Positions 9,872-20,672 of a stretch of DNA of 64,000 nucleotides are shown piece by piece. The DNA comes from Strongyloides papillosus (Eukaryota; Nematoda; Chromadorea; Rhabditida; Strongyloididae). The notes under the pieces are model-generated. The model had not been told where the DNA came from, searched no databases, and worked only from the letters and a program-made list of their open reading frames with translations. The position numbers were made by a program, and so were the translations under genes. Every line of letters begins with the position of its first letter. The stretch's first letter is position 1. The stretch is taken from contig SRSI01000049.1 of NCBI GenBank assembly GCA_005656395.1, positions 248,001-312,000 of the forward strand. The letters run 5' to 3'.

Positions 9872-12800
9872 CTATTTTTTATCTTTTTTTTCTGAGTTAC
9901 TTTCTTTTGAACTATTGTTAATTGACTTAAATAATAAACTTTCAACTAATGATGGCCGCCCATGAATAAATTTTTTCCATTCTTCAGTTTCTTTTAAATA
10001 TTCTATGTTTTTAAGGATAATTTCTTCACAACATTCTTTCAACCTCTCAATCTGGTACTTATCAGATAATGCGAAACGTTCTAAGACATTCTCGATAGAC
10101 AAACTACTAAACATAGACTGTTCTGAAAGTGCTTTTAATCTATCTAATTCGTACTTATTTGAAATTTCAAACATCTCACTAGCCCTATTTTGTATATCCG
10201 AAACTTCATCTGTATAGATGTATTTTAACATCTTCTTTACAACTTCAGCGTTAAAATCTTTTATTTCAATGATATTTGTTTGTGATTGATCAGATGTACT
10301 GTTAAAGATGTCATAAAAAGCAGGAGATCGAGCAGCGAGGATTGCTTTATGAACTTGGATTTCAGCGTCTTCAACTTTTATAACACAATCATAAAATAAT
10401 GGTGAATCATACAAGTTTCCATAGTCAAATGATAATTTTGATTGTGGTGCTAAAATACTTATTGATGTCTCTGGATTATCACGGTTCTCAGTCTTGAAGT
10501 CAACAATTTTTAGATTATCATGGTTCTCAGTTTTTAGGTAAATAATCTCTGCCTCACAAAATATCGTCAATGTATCGTTAACCAATAAATTGTTCGATTT
10601 ATCCATTAAAAAATCTTTCTTAACAAAATGAGAAAACCCCGAACCTTTATCATTATTAACAACGTCTTCCGATTCTGTAACAAAATTAACATTTTTCCCT
10701 TCTTCTTTGTCATTTAAAATAGAAAACCTATATTTTGCTTTTGCTTTGTCGGGCTTTAACAGTACCAGATAAACTGATATATATTCCTTTGAATCTTCAT
10801 CTTCACCATTGGGATATATGTGTAAACACCACTCTGATCTTTCTTTGCTTCCAACTACAAAAGTTGGTGATATAATTTTTTCACCTGTCTTTTCAGGACG
10901 AAGTGAAAATTTTTGTATCGTATATTTATATTTGAAATTGTTAACGTCTGTTTGGCTTATATAAAGAACATCTGAAATGGTAAATATCATAAAATCAGTG
11001 GCAAGTTCAATTTTGTGACAGATAACATACCATAAGGTATACTATTCTCATGATTTTCAGATATAAGTTCAATAATTTCTGCCTCGCATAGTATTGTCAA
11101 CTTATCATTAATCAATAAGCCATTCGATCTATCTAGCAAAAAATCCTTTTTAACAAATTTGTGGAACCCCAAACCAATATCTTTAACAAAGTCTTCCGAT
11201 TCTGTAACAAATTTAACATTTTTCTTCTCTTCTTTGTCATTTAAAATAGAAAACCTATATTTTGCTTTTGCTTTATCGGGTTTTAACAATTCTAGATAAA
11301 CTGATACAAACTCCTTTGACAATTCATACCTACCATTGGGATATATCCATAAAGACCACTCTGATCTTTCTTTGCCTCCAATTACAAAAGTTGGTGATAT
11401 AATTTTTTCACCTGTCTTTTCAGAACGAAGTGAAAAGTTTTCTATTGTGTATTTATATTTGAAATTGTTAACGTCTGTCTGGTTGGTATAAAAAACATCT
11501 GAAATTGTAAATATCATAAAATTAGTGCAAGTTCAATGTTGTGACAGATAACATACCATAAGGTATACTATTCTCATATTTGAGGTCTGTAATCTCTGCT
11601 TCACATATTATTGTAAACTTATCATTAATCAATAAACCATTTGATTTATTTAGTAAAAAATCTTTCTTAACAAATTTTAGAAACCCCCACTTATTATTAT
11701 TCCTATCAAATTCACGAGTACCTGTACTATAGCTAACATTTTTCTCCTCTTCTTTGTCATTTAAAATAGAAAACCTATATTTTGCTTTTTCTTTCTTGGG
11801 CTTTAACAATTCCAAATAAACTGATACATATTCCTTTGAATCTTTATCTTCACCATTGGGATATATGTGTAAACACCACTCTGATCTTTCTTTGCCTCCA
11901 ATTACAAAAGTTGGTGATATAATTTTTTCACCTGTCTTTTCAGGACGAACTGAAAAGTTTTCTATTGTGTATATATATTTGAAATAGTTAATGTCTGTCT
12001 GGTTGGTATAAAAAACATCTGAAACGACAAATATCTTAAAATTAGCAACAACCTCAGGTTTGTGGCAGATGACATACCATAAGGTTTCCTATTCCTATGA
12101 TTTCCATATTCAAGGTCAATAACCCCTACCCTACATAATATCTTCAACTCATCATTTACCAGTAAACCATTTGATTTATTTAGTAAAAGATCTTTCTTAA
12201 CAGAATAACTAGGAAAATTCAAGTTAAAATTTTTGTGAAGGGTATCGCAATGTGTAAAAACACTTTTCTCTTCTCCCTTGTCATTTAAAATAGAAAACTT
12301 ATATATAACATTTGCTTCGTAGGGTTTTAACAATACCAGATGAACTGATACATATTCCTTTAAATATTTATTTTCACCATTGGGATATATGTGTAAACAC
12401 CACTCTGATTTTTCTTTGCTTCCAACTACAAAAGTTGGTGATACAATTTTTTCACCTGTCTTTTCAGGACGAACTGAAAAGTTTTGTATTGTGTATTTAT
12501 ATTTGAAATTGTTAGCGTCTGTCTGGTTGCTATAAAAAACATCTGAAATGGTAAATACCATAATATCAGTGGCAAGTTCAATGTTGTGAAAGATAACATA
12601 CCGTAAGGTATACTATTCTCATGAATTTTAGATTTAAGGTAAATAATCTCTGCCTCACATAATATTGTCAACTTATCATTAATTAATAAACCATTTGATT
12701 TATTTAGTAAAACACCTTTATAAGCAGAATAATTAGAAAAAAAATTCTCAGAATTTCCGTAAAAGGTCTTGCAATCTGTAACAACACCTTTCTCTTCTCC

Positions 12801-13153
12801 CTTGTCATTTAAAATAGAAAACTTATATATAACACTTGCTCTCAAGGGATTTAACAATACCAGATAAACTAATACCTTCCCCTTTGAATAATTACTATAA
12901 CCATTGGGATATATGTGTAAACACCATTCTGATCTTTCTTTACCTCCAACTACAAAAGTTGGTGATATAATTTTTTCACCTGTCTTTTCAGGACGAACTG
13001 AAAAGTTTTCTATCGTGTATTTGTATTTGAAATAGATAACATCTGTCTGACTGGTATAAAAAACATCTGAAACGACAAATATCATAAAATCAGTGGTAAG
13101 TTCAATGTTGTGACAGATAACATACCATAAGGTATACTATTTCCACAATTCAT
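9872..13153 (-). CDS. MATH-BTB protein with five tandem MATH domains
   Basis: Six exons on the minus strand: 13153-13126 (ATG), 13066-12602, 12542-12078, 12018-11557, 11498-11031 and 10971-9872, all joined in phase 1 through 58-59 nt introns (GTATGTTATC..TTTCAG). The protein is 995 residues. Exons 2 to 5 each encode one complete MATH (TRAF-like) domain of about 155 residues with the conserved YKYTI..F core, TGEKIISPTF and SEWCLHIYPNG. The last exon encodes a fifth MATH (about 630-775), a BTB domain (about 813-918, with DCVIKVEDAEIQVHKAILAA) and a BACK/3-box helical tail. This is the SPOP/BATH architecture: MATH binds substrates, BTB binds cullin-3, and the pair forms an E3 ligase adaptor. SPOP itself has one MATH and about 374 residues, so the fivefold MATH array is unusual. 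The start is uncertain: the 5' exon resembles the end of another MATH exon, so transcription may begin further upstream. Confidence 0.75.
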
Positions 13154-13187
13154 ATCAATTTCTACTCCAAATATAAGTATCCTAGGG
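13126..13187 (-). pseudogene. remnant of a sixth MATH exon upstream of the array
   Basis: Read on the minus strand, 13187-13126 encodes RILIFGVEIDMNCGNSIPY, which aligns with the end of the MATH repeat (LTILCEAEII..HENSIPY) and is followed by the same GTATGTTATC donor. The rest of that domain is not found upstream. The array once had at least six MATH exons, and the proposed start codon (13153) lies inside this remnant. It could still be a short functional exon behind an unseen first exon. Confidence 0.5.
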
Positions 13188-13199
13188 CTAAATTAAATT

Positions 13200-14940
13200 A
13201 GTTTAGAATTAAATTCTAAAATAAATTAATTATCAAAAAATAAAAAGCTGAAATAGAGTAGGAGAAAGTACCAGAATAGGTTAAATTAAAAATGATGGTT
13301 AATCTAAGATTATTGAATTATATACCAAGTATATTTTAAAGGTTGATTTCAACTTGTAAAATACTTATCGGTAAAAACTCTTTAGCAATCAATCAAATGG
13401 TAAAAGAAAATTTTTGAAAAAATATCTTACTAATCTCTAAAAGTTTTTTAATTTATTTTCATATTTATGATAATGCACTTTCACTTATGATATATATAAA
13501 AAAGTCTATTTTCTACCGTCTTATCGGAAACTTATTAGGTAAAAACATCAAAATATAAAATAGAAATCAGTTTAAGATAACAAATATATATTTTTTAGTG
13601 AAACATAAAATTCTAAAAGGAAAATGTCTTTTTAATACTGTAATTTCAATGAAACTTTTCCATATCTTTTCAATTATTATCTATGATATAAAATATGAAA
13701 ATAAATATTTTCTTCACCATAACTCTTTCAAAATTTGACCAATTATTATGAGTTAATAGTCAAGAGATTTTTTTTTAACGTGAGGTGAAAAATGAGTCTC
13801 AAAAGTTTTAGGCTAATGCTGGTCAAGTTATTCTTAAAAACACTCTTTTGGCTTCTTTTTTAGTATATTTTTTGTGCCGGTGATAACTTTTTTTCAAATT
13901 GAAAGGATGAAATGATCGATATAACATTAGAAGATCCAATATCAGAATAGAAAGAAACACAATATCATAGATATTGATCATAAACTAGCCAAATTACGAA
14001 CCAAAAAGTGATGGTAATTTTCACTTTAAAAATCTTAATAGAATTTATTAAAAGATTAAGCAAAACCATGCGGAGGCATAGCTATCGGGTGAAACAAAGA
14101 AAAAAAGTTACAGAAATATGTTGGTTAATTTTGATTAATAAGTATAAAATGTTGATAATGTATTTGAGAATTTCTAGAACTAGTCCAAATCTTAAATTTT
14201 CATTTTCCAAATCATAGCTGATTCTAAAATTTATAAACAATCAATTTTTTATTTACTAAAAGCACAATTTCTAAAGTATAGTTGTTGAAGGTACTTTCAA
14301 TGATAATAATTTGCCCATTATCTTATTATTAAAAGGAATACTTATTTATTTAACATAAAAATAAGACAAATAAGGCAGCTTGATGTAACAACATGATTGA
14401 TTATCAGTTACAGCACACTTCAATATTCAAATGAAGAAATGTCAATTAGCTTAGGTGCTATCACCTCTTTTGCATCATTCCTGTTCTTCAAACTAACAAC
14501 ACTCTTCATAAAATGGTACTTCTTTGGTAAACTCCGTTTCTTGAAGACAAACTTCTTTGAAAAAAATGTATCCAAACACCGGAAAAATTTTGTTGCAATA
14601 TTTTAATAAATTTTAAAAACTTAAGAAGGTTTTTAATGGTTAAAATTAGAACTTAAATTCATATTTTCTTTAGTAATACCATTATAATATTGTTATAAAA
14701 ATGGATATTTTAGACTGTTTTAATAAAATAATTTAAATTACAACCAGACAAACTGCTGTAGGGTCTTGTGTAACGGTTACATACCCTTTTAATTCAAGAA
14801 AAATAAAATAAAATTATGACAATAATGGTATTATATAAATGAAATATATATTTTTTTACTTGTTTTTAAGTAATGTAATCTTTATTGAATCTTTGTTTTT
14901 TTTGTTGATATTATAATATATTTAAAATCTAACTTTTTCT
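13200..14940. other. intergenic region, with one weak coding-like stretch
   Basis: AT-rich spacer upstream of the MATH-BTB gene. The best coding-like part is 14,420-14,602 on the minus strand, 61 open codons ending in TGA, rich in Lys/Arg (KKFVFKKRSLPKKYHFMKSV) and less AT-rich than its flanks. No start codon or splice partner was found. It may be a fragment of a decayed gene. Copy 2 of the short repeat is at 14,688-14,728. Confidence 0.3.
14688..14728 (+). repeat. copy 2 of a short dispersed repeat
   Basis: Counterpart of 8631-8670, in the same orientation. It lies about 215 bp left of the piggyBac-type MITE and is outside its terminal repeats. Confidence 0.35.
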
Positions 14941-15643
14941 TTAACCCTTTTTGCCCCAAACTTGTAAGAAACATAAATTTGTCAATTTTAAAGATAATGA
15001 AATGATTTTATACTCATTTGATAGAGAAGGATTGGCGAAATAATCCTACTTTAAATTGAATATGGCGCTACGTAATATTAAAGTACAGTAGTTATTTAAA
15101 GTAGAGGTAAAATGACTAATTTAGTAAAAAATTTAAAATAACAAATTTATAAAATATATATGCATATAGTTAGACAATAAAACAATGAAAAAACAATATT
15201 ATAATAACTTTTTTTAATTTTATATTGATAAGTATTCGACTCTTGCGATATTCTCTTCTTAGACATTTTTATATGGAATAGTAAATTTTACAATAAAAGG
15301 TCAAAATGAAAGAAATTTTTTAGTATATATTCATCATAAAGCTGATGATTGCAAAAGTCTACCAAAACAATAGAAATACTTTAGAGTTTCTTATGATTAT
15401 TAGTAGATATAAGTAAAAGGTCCAACTCTTACAACAGAATTAACTTTTTTTTTACTTATTAAATGTATACAACTATGCTAACTTTGATGCTATTATTCGA
15501 TGGATAAATTTTATTTTATTGGAATTTTAAATATTTTATTCAATTTCGCCATATTTTTTTACTATATTCGTTTTTAAAAAGTAATATTTTAATTAGAATT
15601 TATGTTGTTACATTCAATTCAAGTTTGGGGCTGAAAGGGTTAA
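14941..15643. mobile_element. piggyBac-type non-autonomous element (MITE)
   Basis: Two inverted 20-bp ends face each other: CCCTTTTTGCCCCAAACTTG at 14,945-14,964 and its complement at 15,620-15,639 (CAAGTTTGGGGCTGAAAGGG), with two mismatches. Just inside both, AACATAAATT occurs again in inverted orientation. Each end is flanked directly by TTAA (14,941-14,944 and 15,640-15,643). A TTAA target duplication plus ends beginning CCC is the signature of the piggyBac superfamily. The 695-bp body has no reading frame that could encode a transposase, so it would need enzyme from elsewhere. Confidence 0.8.
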
Positions 15644-17377
15644 AATATATTATGAAGTACTCTGTTAGAAGTCAAATTTGTGTAAACATTCAAACGTTTT
15701 AACAGAAATTACTTCTTTATGTTATTTTTGAAAATCATTTTAAAAATCAAACTTATAGAAGCTTTAAAACATTGTTTATTCTGTTCATAATAAAAAAAAT
15801 AACTTCTACGTGTTCTAATTTAAAAAAGAATAGATTAAAATAATATTTTAAATTAATCATACTTGTGGAGTTAAATAATTATTGCTTTTCATCATTATTA
15901 TTATAAATTTTTAAAAACTTATATTCACTAAACTATTTAGAAATAGTAAGATATTTAAATGAAATCATTCTTTGTATTTTATATGATAAATATGTTTATT
16001 ATTATAATTATCATGACATATTTTTTTCTAAAATTGTCACAGAAATGTTTAAATAATATATTAAGTAATGTTGTTCAAGCATACATTGTAATCGTGATAC
16101 AAAACATACCTGGTTTTTTTCGAATTGTTATAAGTCTATTTTTTTTACATACATACTATTTTTAATTCAAAAATCTTTATCATTTGTTAATATTACATAC
16201 ATTATATTTTATCTTAACAGTATCAATTATAATGTAACAAAAATTATTCAAATACTCATCATTATTACAATTCAGGATTACTCTTCATATTGTGCCTGTA
16301 AGTGTTGGAGATCGCGGATATGATGTATATGGTCGTCATTTTGGTTTATGGAGAATTATCTCACTTTTACATGGTACATATTTATATTTTGAATCAAAAT
16401 CATATTACATGCAGTGTCTATCAATTTTGGAAGTCAATGTTTTCTTTGTAAGATGTCTGTAAACTTTAGGAATCAGGATTACATTGCACGCAGTTATATT
16501 TACCTAGATTGGAGGCCGTGGTTTGCCGACACATCAGTAATACTACGGAATTTTAAATTTGTTCTTGGCTCAGTTTGTAGTAATTTTTTATCTGCTTTTA
16601 CTTAATTTTTTTATCACTTATTTTTTTCTTTTGACTGCTTCAACTTGTTGTGGTCAATTCTTTTGTTTCAGTGTTAGTTCTTCTTCTTCTCAGAGTTGTT
16701 GAAGATTATCTGTATTAGATAATAACCTTTTTTGCTAAAATAACTCATGTCGCATCAATAACACACTTTGTTTTACGTTAGCATCTGGCTCTGTTCCTGT
16801 AGCTTGCTTCTCCAGCAAAGTTTCTTTGGTGAAGTGTGATTTATCTCTACTACTTTTAGTAGTTACTTCTTCGTAAGGTATTTATTCATGTAGTTACGAT
16901 TTCTTTATTCTTTTCGATCTGGTCAACTTTGTTGTTCCATCTTCTGATTCCTTAAATAATGTTAGAGGAGTGTAACTGTATCCTGAAGCATTAAAAATGT
17001 GTTTTCCTGTTTTGATTGCTTCTATTTACTTCTTCATTTGTGTTTTTTCCCTCCGAATATTCCGTGTGGTTTGGTGATTTATGACCAGTGTTTTAACTCT
17101 TTAATGTCGTAAAATTAGTTTTTCCATGGACGTAGACTTGTTTTAAATTCATGCCGTTGTTTACACCTTCAGGGAGTAATTACGTCTTGATAAAATCATG
17201 AGATGCCCTACTTTACTCAATTTCGGTGAGAAGATTATTAAATTAATAACTTGAAATATACTATATTTAACAACAGGTACTAGAAGTGAATGACTAGTTT
17301 TTGAATAAGAAAAATCATGTATATAACTAGCTAAGTATTTTAATAAACAAAAAAAAAACATAAAATAATCAGTAGAT
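15644..17377. other. intergenic region with a higher-GC decayed segment
   Basis: From about 16,256 to 17,160 base composition is clearly less AT-rich than around it and resembles old coding DNA, yet every frame on both strands is interrupted. Short open pieces exist (16,274-16,450 and 16,414-16,605 plus) but I recognise no protein family. A pseudogene or an eroded mobile element is likely. The flanking sequence holds nothing notable. Confidence 0.35.
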
Positions 17378-18126
17378 TTACAATTCATTTTTAACACTTT
17401 CCTCAGTGATAATCTCATCTTCCTTAGTCTGATCTTCAGGCTTGTCTTTCTCCTCTCCGCTACCCTCATTAACTTCCTCTTTCAACTTAATCTCAACCAT
17501 TTCTCCACCCTCTGGATGCTTTTCATCTTCCTTAAAAGCATAAGCTTTCATATCTATAGCCTCATCTTTGGAGCAAAAACCTTTCTCCATATGGCACCAT
17601 TCCATAACTGGGAAGATATGGTCTTTCTTGAAGAATCGGATTAACTCCTCACGGAAATCATCAACCATTTCGAAGCAATCATTCTGGAATTGTATTGTGG
17701 AGTTTCTGACGAATTCATATCTCCCACCAAGAGATTCTTTAGGTAGGTAAAGATAATAGTCAGTTGTTGTGTTGGTATCTTTAGCCAGTCCATAAAAGTA
17801 TGTTTTTCCACAAACGAAACTCATTAAATCCTCCAGGTACATGTCTGATTTAACAGCATCAATCTTAAAATTAAACAAGAATAGTCTTGGTGGTAAAATA
17901 AGGAAATTACCTGTTGAAAATTTAAAATCTTCTCTTCAGTAGCATGAAAACCTTGTGTTTGCAAGTCAAATGTTTCCTTCCTAGCAAGATACTGTTGATA
18001 AAAGGCTTCTCTAATTATAAGATTACATATGTCACACTTATAATTTGTTGCTTCAATCTCACTAACATCTCCAGTTGTTTGTGAAATTATGTTCACCAGC
18101 ATGAAAGCGACATAAAGTATTTTCAT
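17378..18126 (-). CDS. Canopy-like (saposin-type) ER protein with KNEL tail
   Basis: Two exons (18126-17911 and 17863-17378; 47-nt intron, phase 0) encode 233 residues. MKILYVAFMLVNIISQTTG is a signal peptide. The mature part has six cysteines in the order CxxC (KCDICNLI), C (FVCGK), C (DCFEM) and C..C (WCHMEKGFC). This, with amphipathic helices, matches the Canopy/DUF3456 saposin-like family of ER chaperones. An acidic Glu/Lys-rich tail (about 180-233) ends in VKNEL, a KDEL-type ER retrieval signal, as in many Canopy proteins. Known relatives assist folding or export of membrane receptors such as TLRs and the LDL receptor; the client here is unknown. The gene is divergent from the sulfotransferase gene, 425 bp away. 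Confidence 0.75.
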
Positions 18127-18551
18127 TTTCTATGATATCAAAATGGTGGTACAATACCTCTTGATAAGAAAAGAAACAAGGCAAATTTTAATAATTTTTC
18201 ATCACCTTTCACATTCCGACACGTCACAAAAAGAATTTCATCTCATTTTTTGCATTTTAATAAATCTATAAGAAATTTAATTTTATAGGTTTTTTAAAAT
18301 TTAATCTTTGATTATGGATGTTGATTACAGTGACTCCCTAATGTCATTTCAATTTTATCATAATGATCAAAAAATAAAACATCCAACGATTTATAAATGG
18401 TTTCCCATTAGGTAACAAGTTAAATCAGGAACAGCTTTTTTATCTCTTCACATGTGTAGTGTAGAAAAAAATAAAGATAAATATCAGAAATGTATATATT
18501 TAATAATATCATGACAAGGCGTTCAAAGATGAAATTGTTATTATATATACA
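18127..18551. promoter_or_regulatory. divergent promoter region
   Basis: A 425-bp spacer between the start codons of the Canopy-like gene (minus) and the sulfotransferase gene (plus), so it must carry both promoters unless the leaders are longer. CTTGATAAG, a GATA-type motif, lies near 18,160, and TATATATA occurs at about 18,541-18,548. No other structure seen. Confidence 0.35.
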
Positions 18552-19526
18552 ATGAAATTAGTGAACTTGAAATTTTTTTTTAAATTCTATTATTTTTTAT
18601 CTTTTCTCCTACTTATTTTGACAGTTTTTTTTCTCCTAAATAATGGATTATTGGTGAAAAAGAATGATAGACAGCCTGAAAAAATTATTATATATAACGA
18701 GGGTGGAAAAGAAAAATCAACTATTAATTTACTCAATAGTTTCTATAATGGTCTTAATGAGTATAGGTATACTAAAAAGTATAAAATATTATCATGCTTT
18801 GTTCACAAAAACATGTGTACTGTTATGAGTGAACTATTGTGCCTTCTAGATTACCCTAAATTATATGGCAACGATACAAAGATCACTGATAAGTCCTATA
18901 CCAATAGAACATGTAAAAAGGTGAACGAAAGGAATACTATTGACTTCATCCATGAACCAAACACAAAGCCAAAAACAAATAATCCATGGATATATTTAAT
19001 GATAATTAGAAATCCAATTGATAGATTTATCTCCGGCTTCCTTGACCGTTGTGACAATGACCGTATAGATACATCTGATCCCCAAATGTGTTACGGGTGT
19101 AATAGAAGTTTATCATGTGCTATAAATAAAATCTACCAAAGAATGTCTGCATTGTTTTTTGATAAATATCCACTAAAGAAAAATCCTGATGACTATCATT
19201 TTCTCCCCCAGACATGGAGATGTAATTTGGGGGAACAATTCAACTTGTTTACTTTCCTCAACTACTCACAACCATCAACATTCTATCCATCACTTGCTAG
19301 AAGTTTACTGAAAAATAATGTTGAAAATCAGGTGGTTGATAGGATTCTTAATGATCTACAATTTTCTAGAACATATCACGCAACTGTTAGGTCAGAGAAG
19401 CGCAAAAAAGTTACCAATACCCTGTATAATGACCCTGATTTAATGGGACTTCTAATAGGTATCTACTATCATGATTTTGTTACCTTTAATTTTACTATTC
19501 CAAATTTTAATTATCGTATAGTTTAA
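18552..19526 (+). CDS. Golgi carbohydrate sulfotransferase (Sulfotransfer_2 type)
   Basis: A single frame of 324 codons from MKLVNLKFFFKFYYFLSFLL. A short cytosolic tail and one hydrophobic anchor (about 8-32) give the type II topology usual for Golgi enzymes. The PAPS-binding 5'-phosphosulfate loop is probably at about residues 82-95 (FVHKNMCTVMSELL). The 3'-phosphate site is clearer at about 149-166 (MIIRNPIDRFISGFLDRC, with the conserved R and S). FLPQTWRC at about 217-224 is also typical of the family. Relatives in C. elegans and vertebrates (CHST8-14 group) transfer sulfate from PAPS to chondroitin, dermatan or N-glycan sugars; the acceptor cannot be told. Several Asn-X-Ser/Thr sites support a lumenal catalytic domain. 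Confidence 0.85.
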   Translation: MKLVNLKFFFKFYYFLSFLLLILTVFFLLNNGLLVKKNDRQPEKIIIYNEGGKEKSTINLLNSFYNGLNEYRYTKKYKILSCFVHKNMCTVMSELLCLLDYPKLYGNDTKITDKSYTNRTCKKVNERNTIDFIHEPNTKPKTNNPWIYLMIIRNPIDRFISGFLDRCDNDRIDTSDPQMCYGCNRSLSCAINKIYQRMSALFFDKYPLKKNPDDYHFLPQTWRCNLGEQFNLFTFLNYSQPSTFYPSLARSLLKNNVENQVVDRILNDLQFSRTYHATVRSEKRKKVTNTLYNDPDLMGLLIGIYYHDFVTFNFTIPNFNYRIV

Positions 19527-19586
19527 TAAATTTTGAATAATGATAAAATTATAATTTTTCATTTATAAATATAATGTAAAAAATGT

Positions 19587-20207
19587 ATGGAATTGATATT
19601 TTTTTTATCAATAGTGCAAATGGCGTACCTGTTTTACATTGCTCTTCAATGCATTGCCATCTGTATGGGAACTCCAGGCATCAGTAGAGATAATAATGGT
19701 TCAGTTGTTGCTGGAAGTCCTAAGTTTGTACAAATTAAGGGCGATGTTAATGAATCTATCCCAAGAGCAAGATACCAATGGTTTTGTGGGCCAACACCTG
19801 AGAGTAGAGACAAATCACTAGATACTCTAATAGAAGGGCTCGTTGGAAAGACATTCTTCTATAATTTAGAATCAACACCCGATAATCCAGCTCCAAATAA
19901 ATTCTACAGTGAATATTTTCACTTTAGAACAACCTCCGGACATAACAAAGCAGAACACAGTTATGGAGCAATACCATTCCTCCATAAAGTGAATAGATGT
20001 TGTATGGATTACAATTTATGTAAGGTTGCAAAGAAGAATTCTACAGATTGTGGGTACGTATATATGTACTGTCTCGGAGATACCTTTGAGAATATCGGGA
20101 ATTCCATACACCTCCTTGGGTATTGGATTGAATTTTATAAGTTAACTATTGATGCTAAGGATCACTACCTTATTCTTGAGTTGTTAAATAAAGAGAAGAG
20201 GGTTTAA
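19587..20207 (+). CDS. secreted protein resembling an inactive phospholipase A2
   Basis: A single frame of 206 codons. A hydrophobic leader (MAYLFYIALQCIAICMG from a second ATG at 19,620) suggests secretion; the upstream ATG at 19,587 would lengthen it by 11 residues. The middle has WFCGPTPES and HKVNRCCMDYNLC followed by DCGYVYMYCLG. The CCxxxxxC arrangement and later cysteines recall the secreted PLA2 core (CCxxHDxC). If this is the right alignment, the catalytic His is replaced by Tyr and the following Asp by Asn, so the protein would be catalytically dead. Nematodes have several such PLA2-like proteins. The assignment rests on pattern alone and could be wrong. Confidence 0.6.
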   Translation: MELIFFLSIVQMAYLFYIALQCIAICMGTPGISRDNNGSVVAGSPKFVQIKGDVNESIPRARYQWFCGPTPESRDKSLDTLIEGLVGKTFFYNLESTPDNPAPNKFYSEYFHFRTTSGHNKAEHSYGAIPFLHKVNRCCMDYNLCKVAKKNSTDCGYVYMYCLGDTFENIGNSIHLLGYWIEFYKLTIDAKDHYLILELLNKEKRV

Positions 20208-20672
20208 TTTAATTTAATAAGTATTTTAATGTAATTAACAATTGATAATGTCACCAATAAAATTCGAATAATATTTAATTGCTTTTTTTTCTTGCATTTT
20301 ATATTTTGATACCACTGGTAAAGAGTAAAAAAAAGATTCTATCATATTTCTTTCTTAATTTACATTAGTTCTAATAAAGTAAAATACATAGACATTTTTT
20401 TGAATATAAACTGTATTAACGTCCATGGTACACAGAAGAAATGACTGTATGTGTGGTAAATTTAATTAATAGAGATCCTCAATCACAATGTACGCGAGAC
20501 AATTATGGTGGTCTATATAGCTATTCAATAGCCCTCTCTCCCAAAATGATATATAAACCACTTCATACCACCAAATTACCCATTCATTTCCATTACCTAC
20601 ATTCTACTAAAATTATTATTTCTCTCTACAAAAAATTCAGATTTTTCGGGATACCTAATTAATAAAAAAATC
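20208..20672. other. intergenic spacer
   Basis: 465 bp. A frame at 20,441-20,662 (73 codons) begins with an ATG but has no other coding signs; it more likely belongs to the promoter and leader of the next gene. Confidence 0.35.

Noticed and set aside
14397..14606. Plus-strand 69-codon frame over the 14.4-kb coding-like stretch
   Set aside because: The minus-strand reading of the same bases has the more protein-like composition; the plus reading seems its shadow, and neither has clear gene support.
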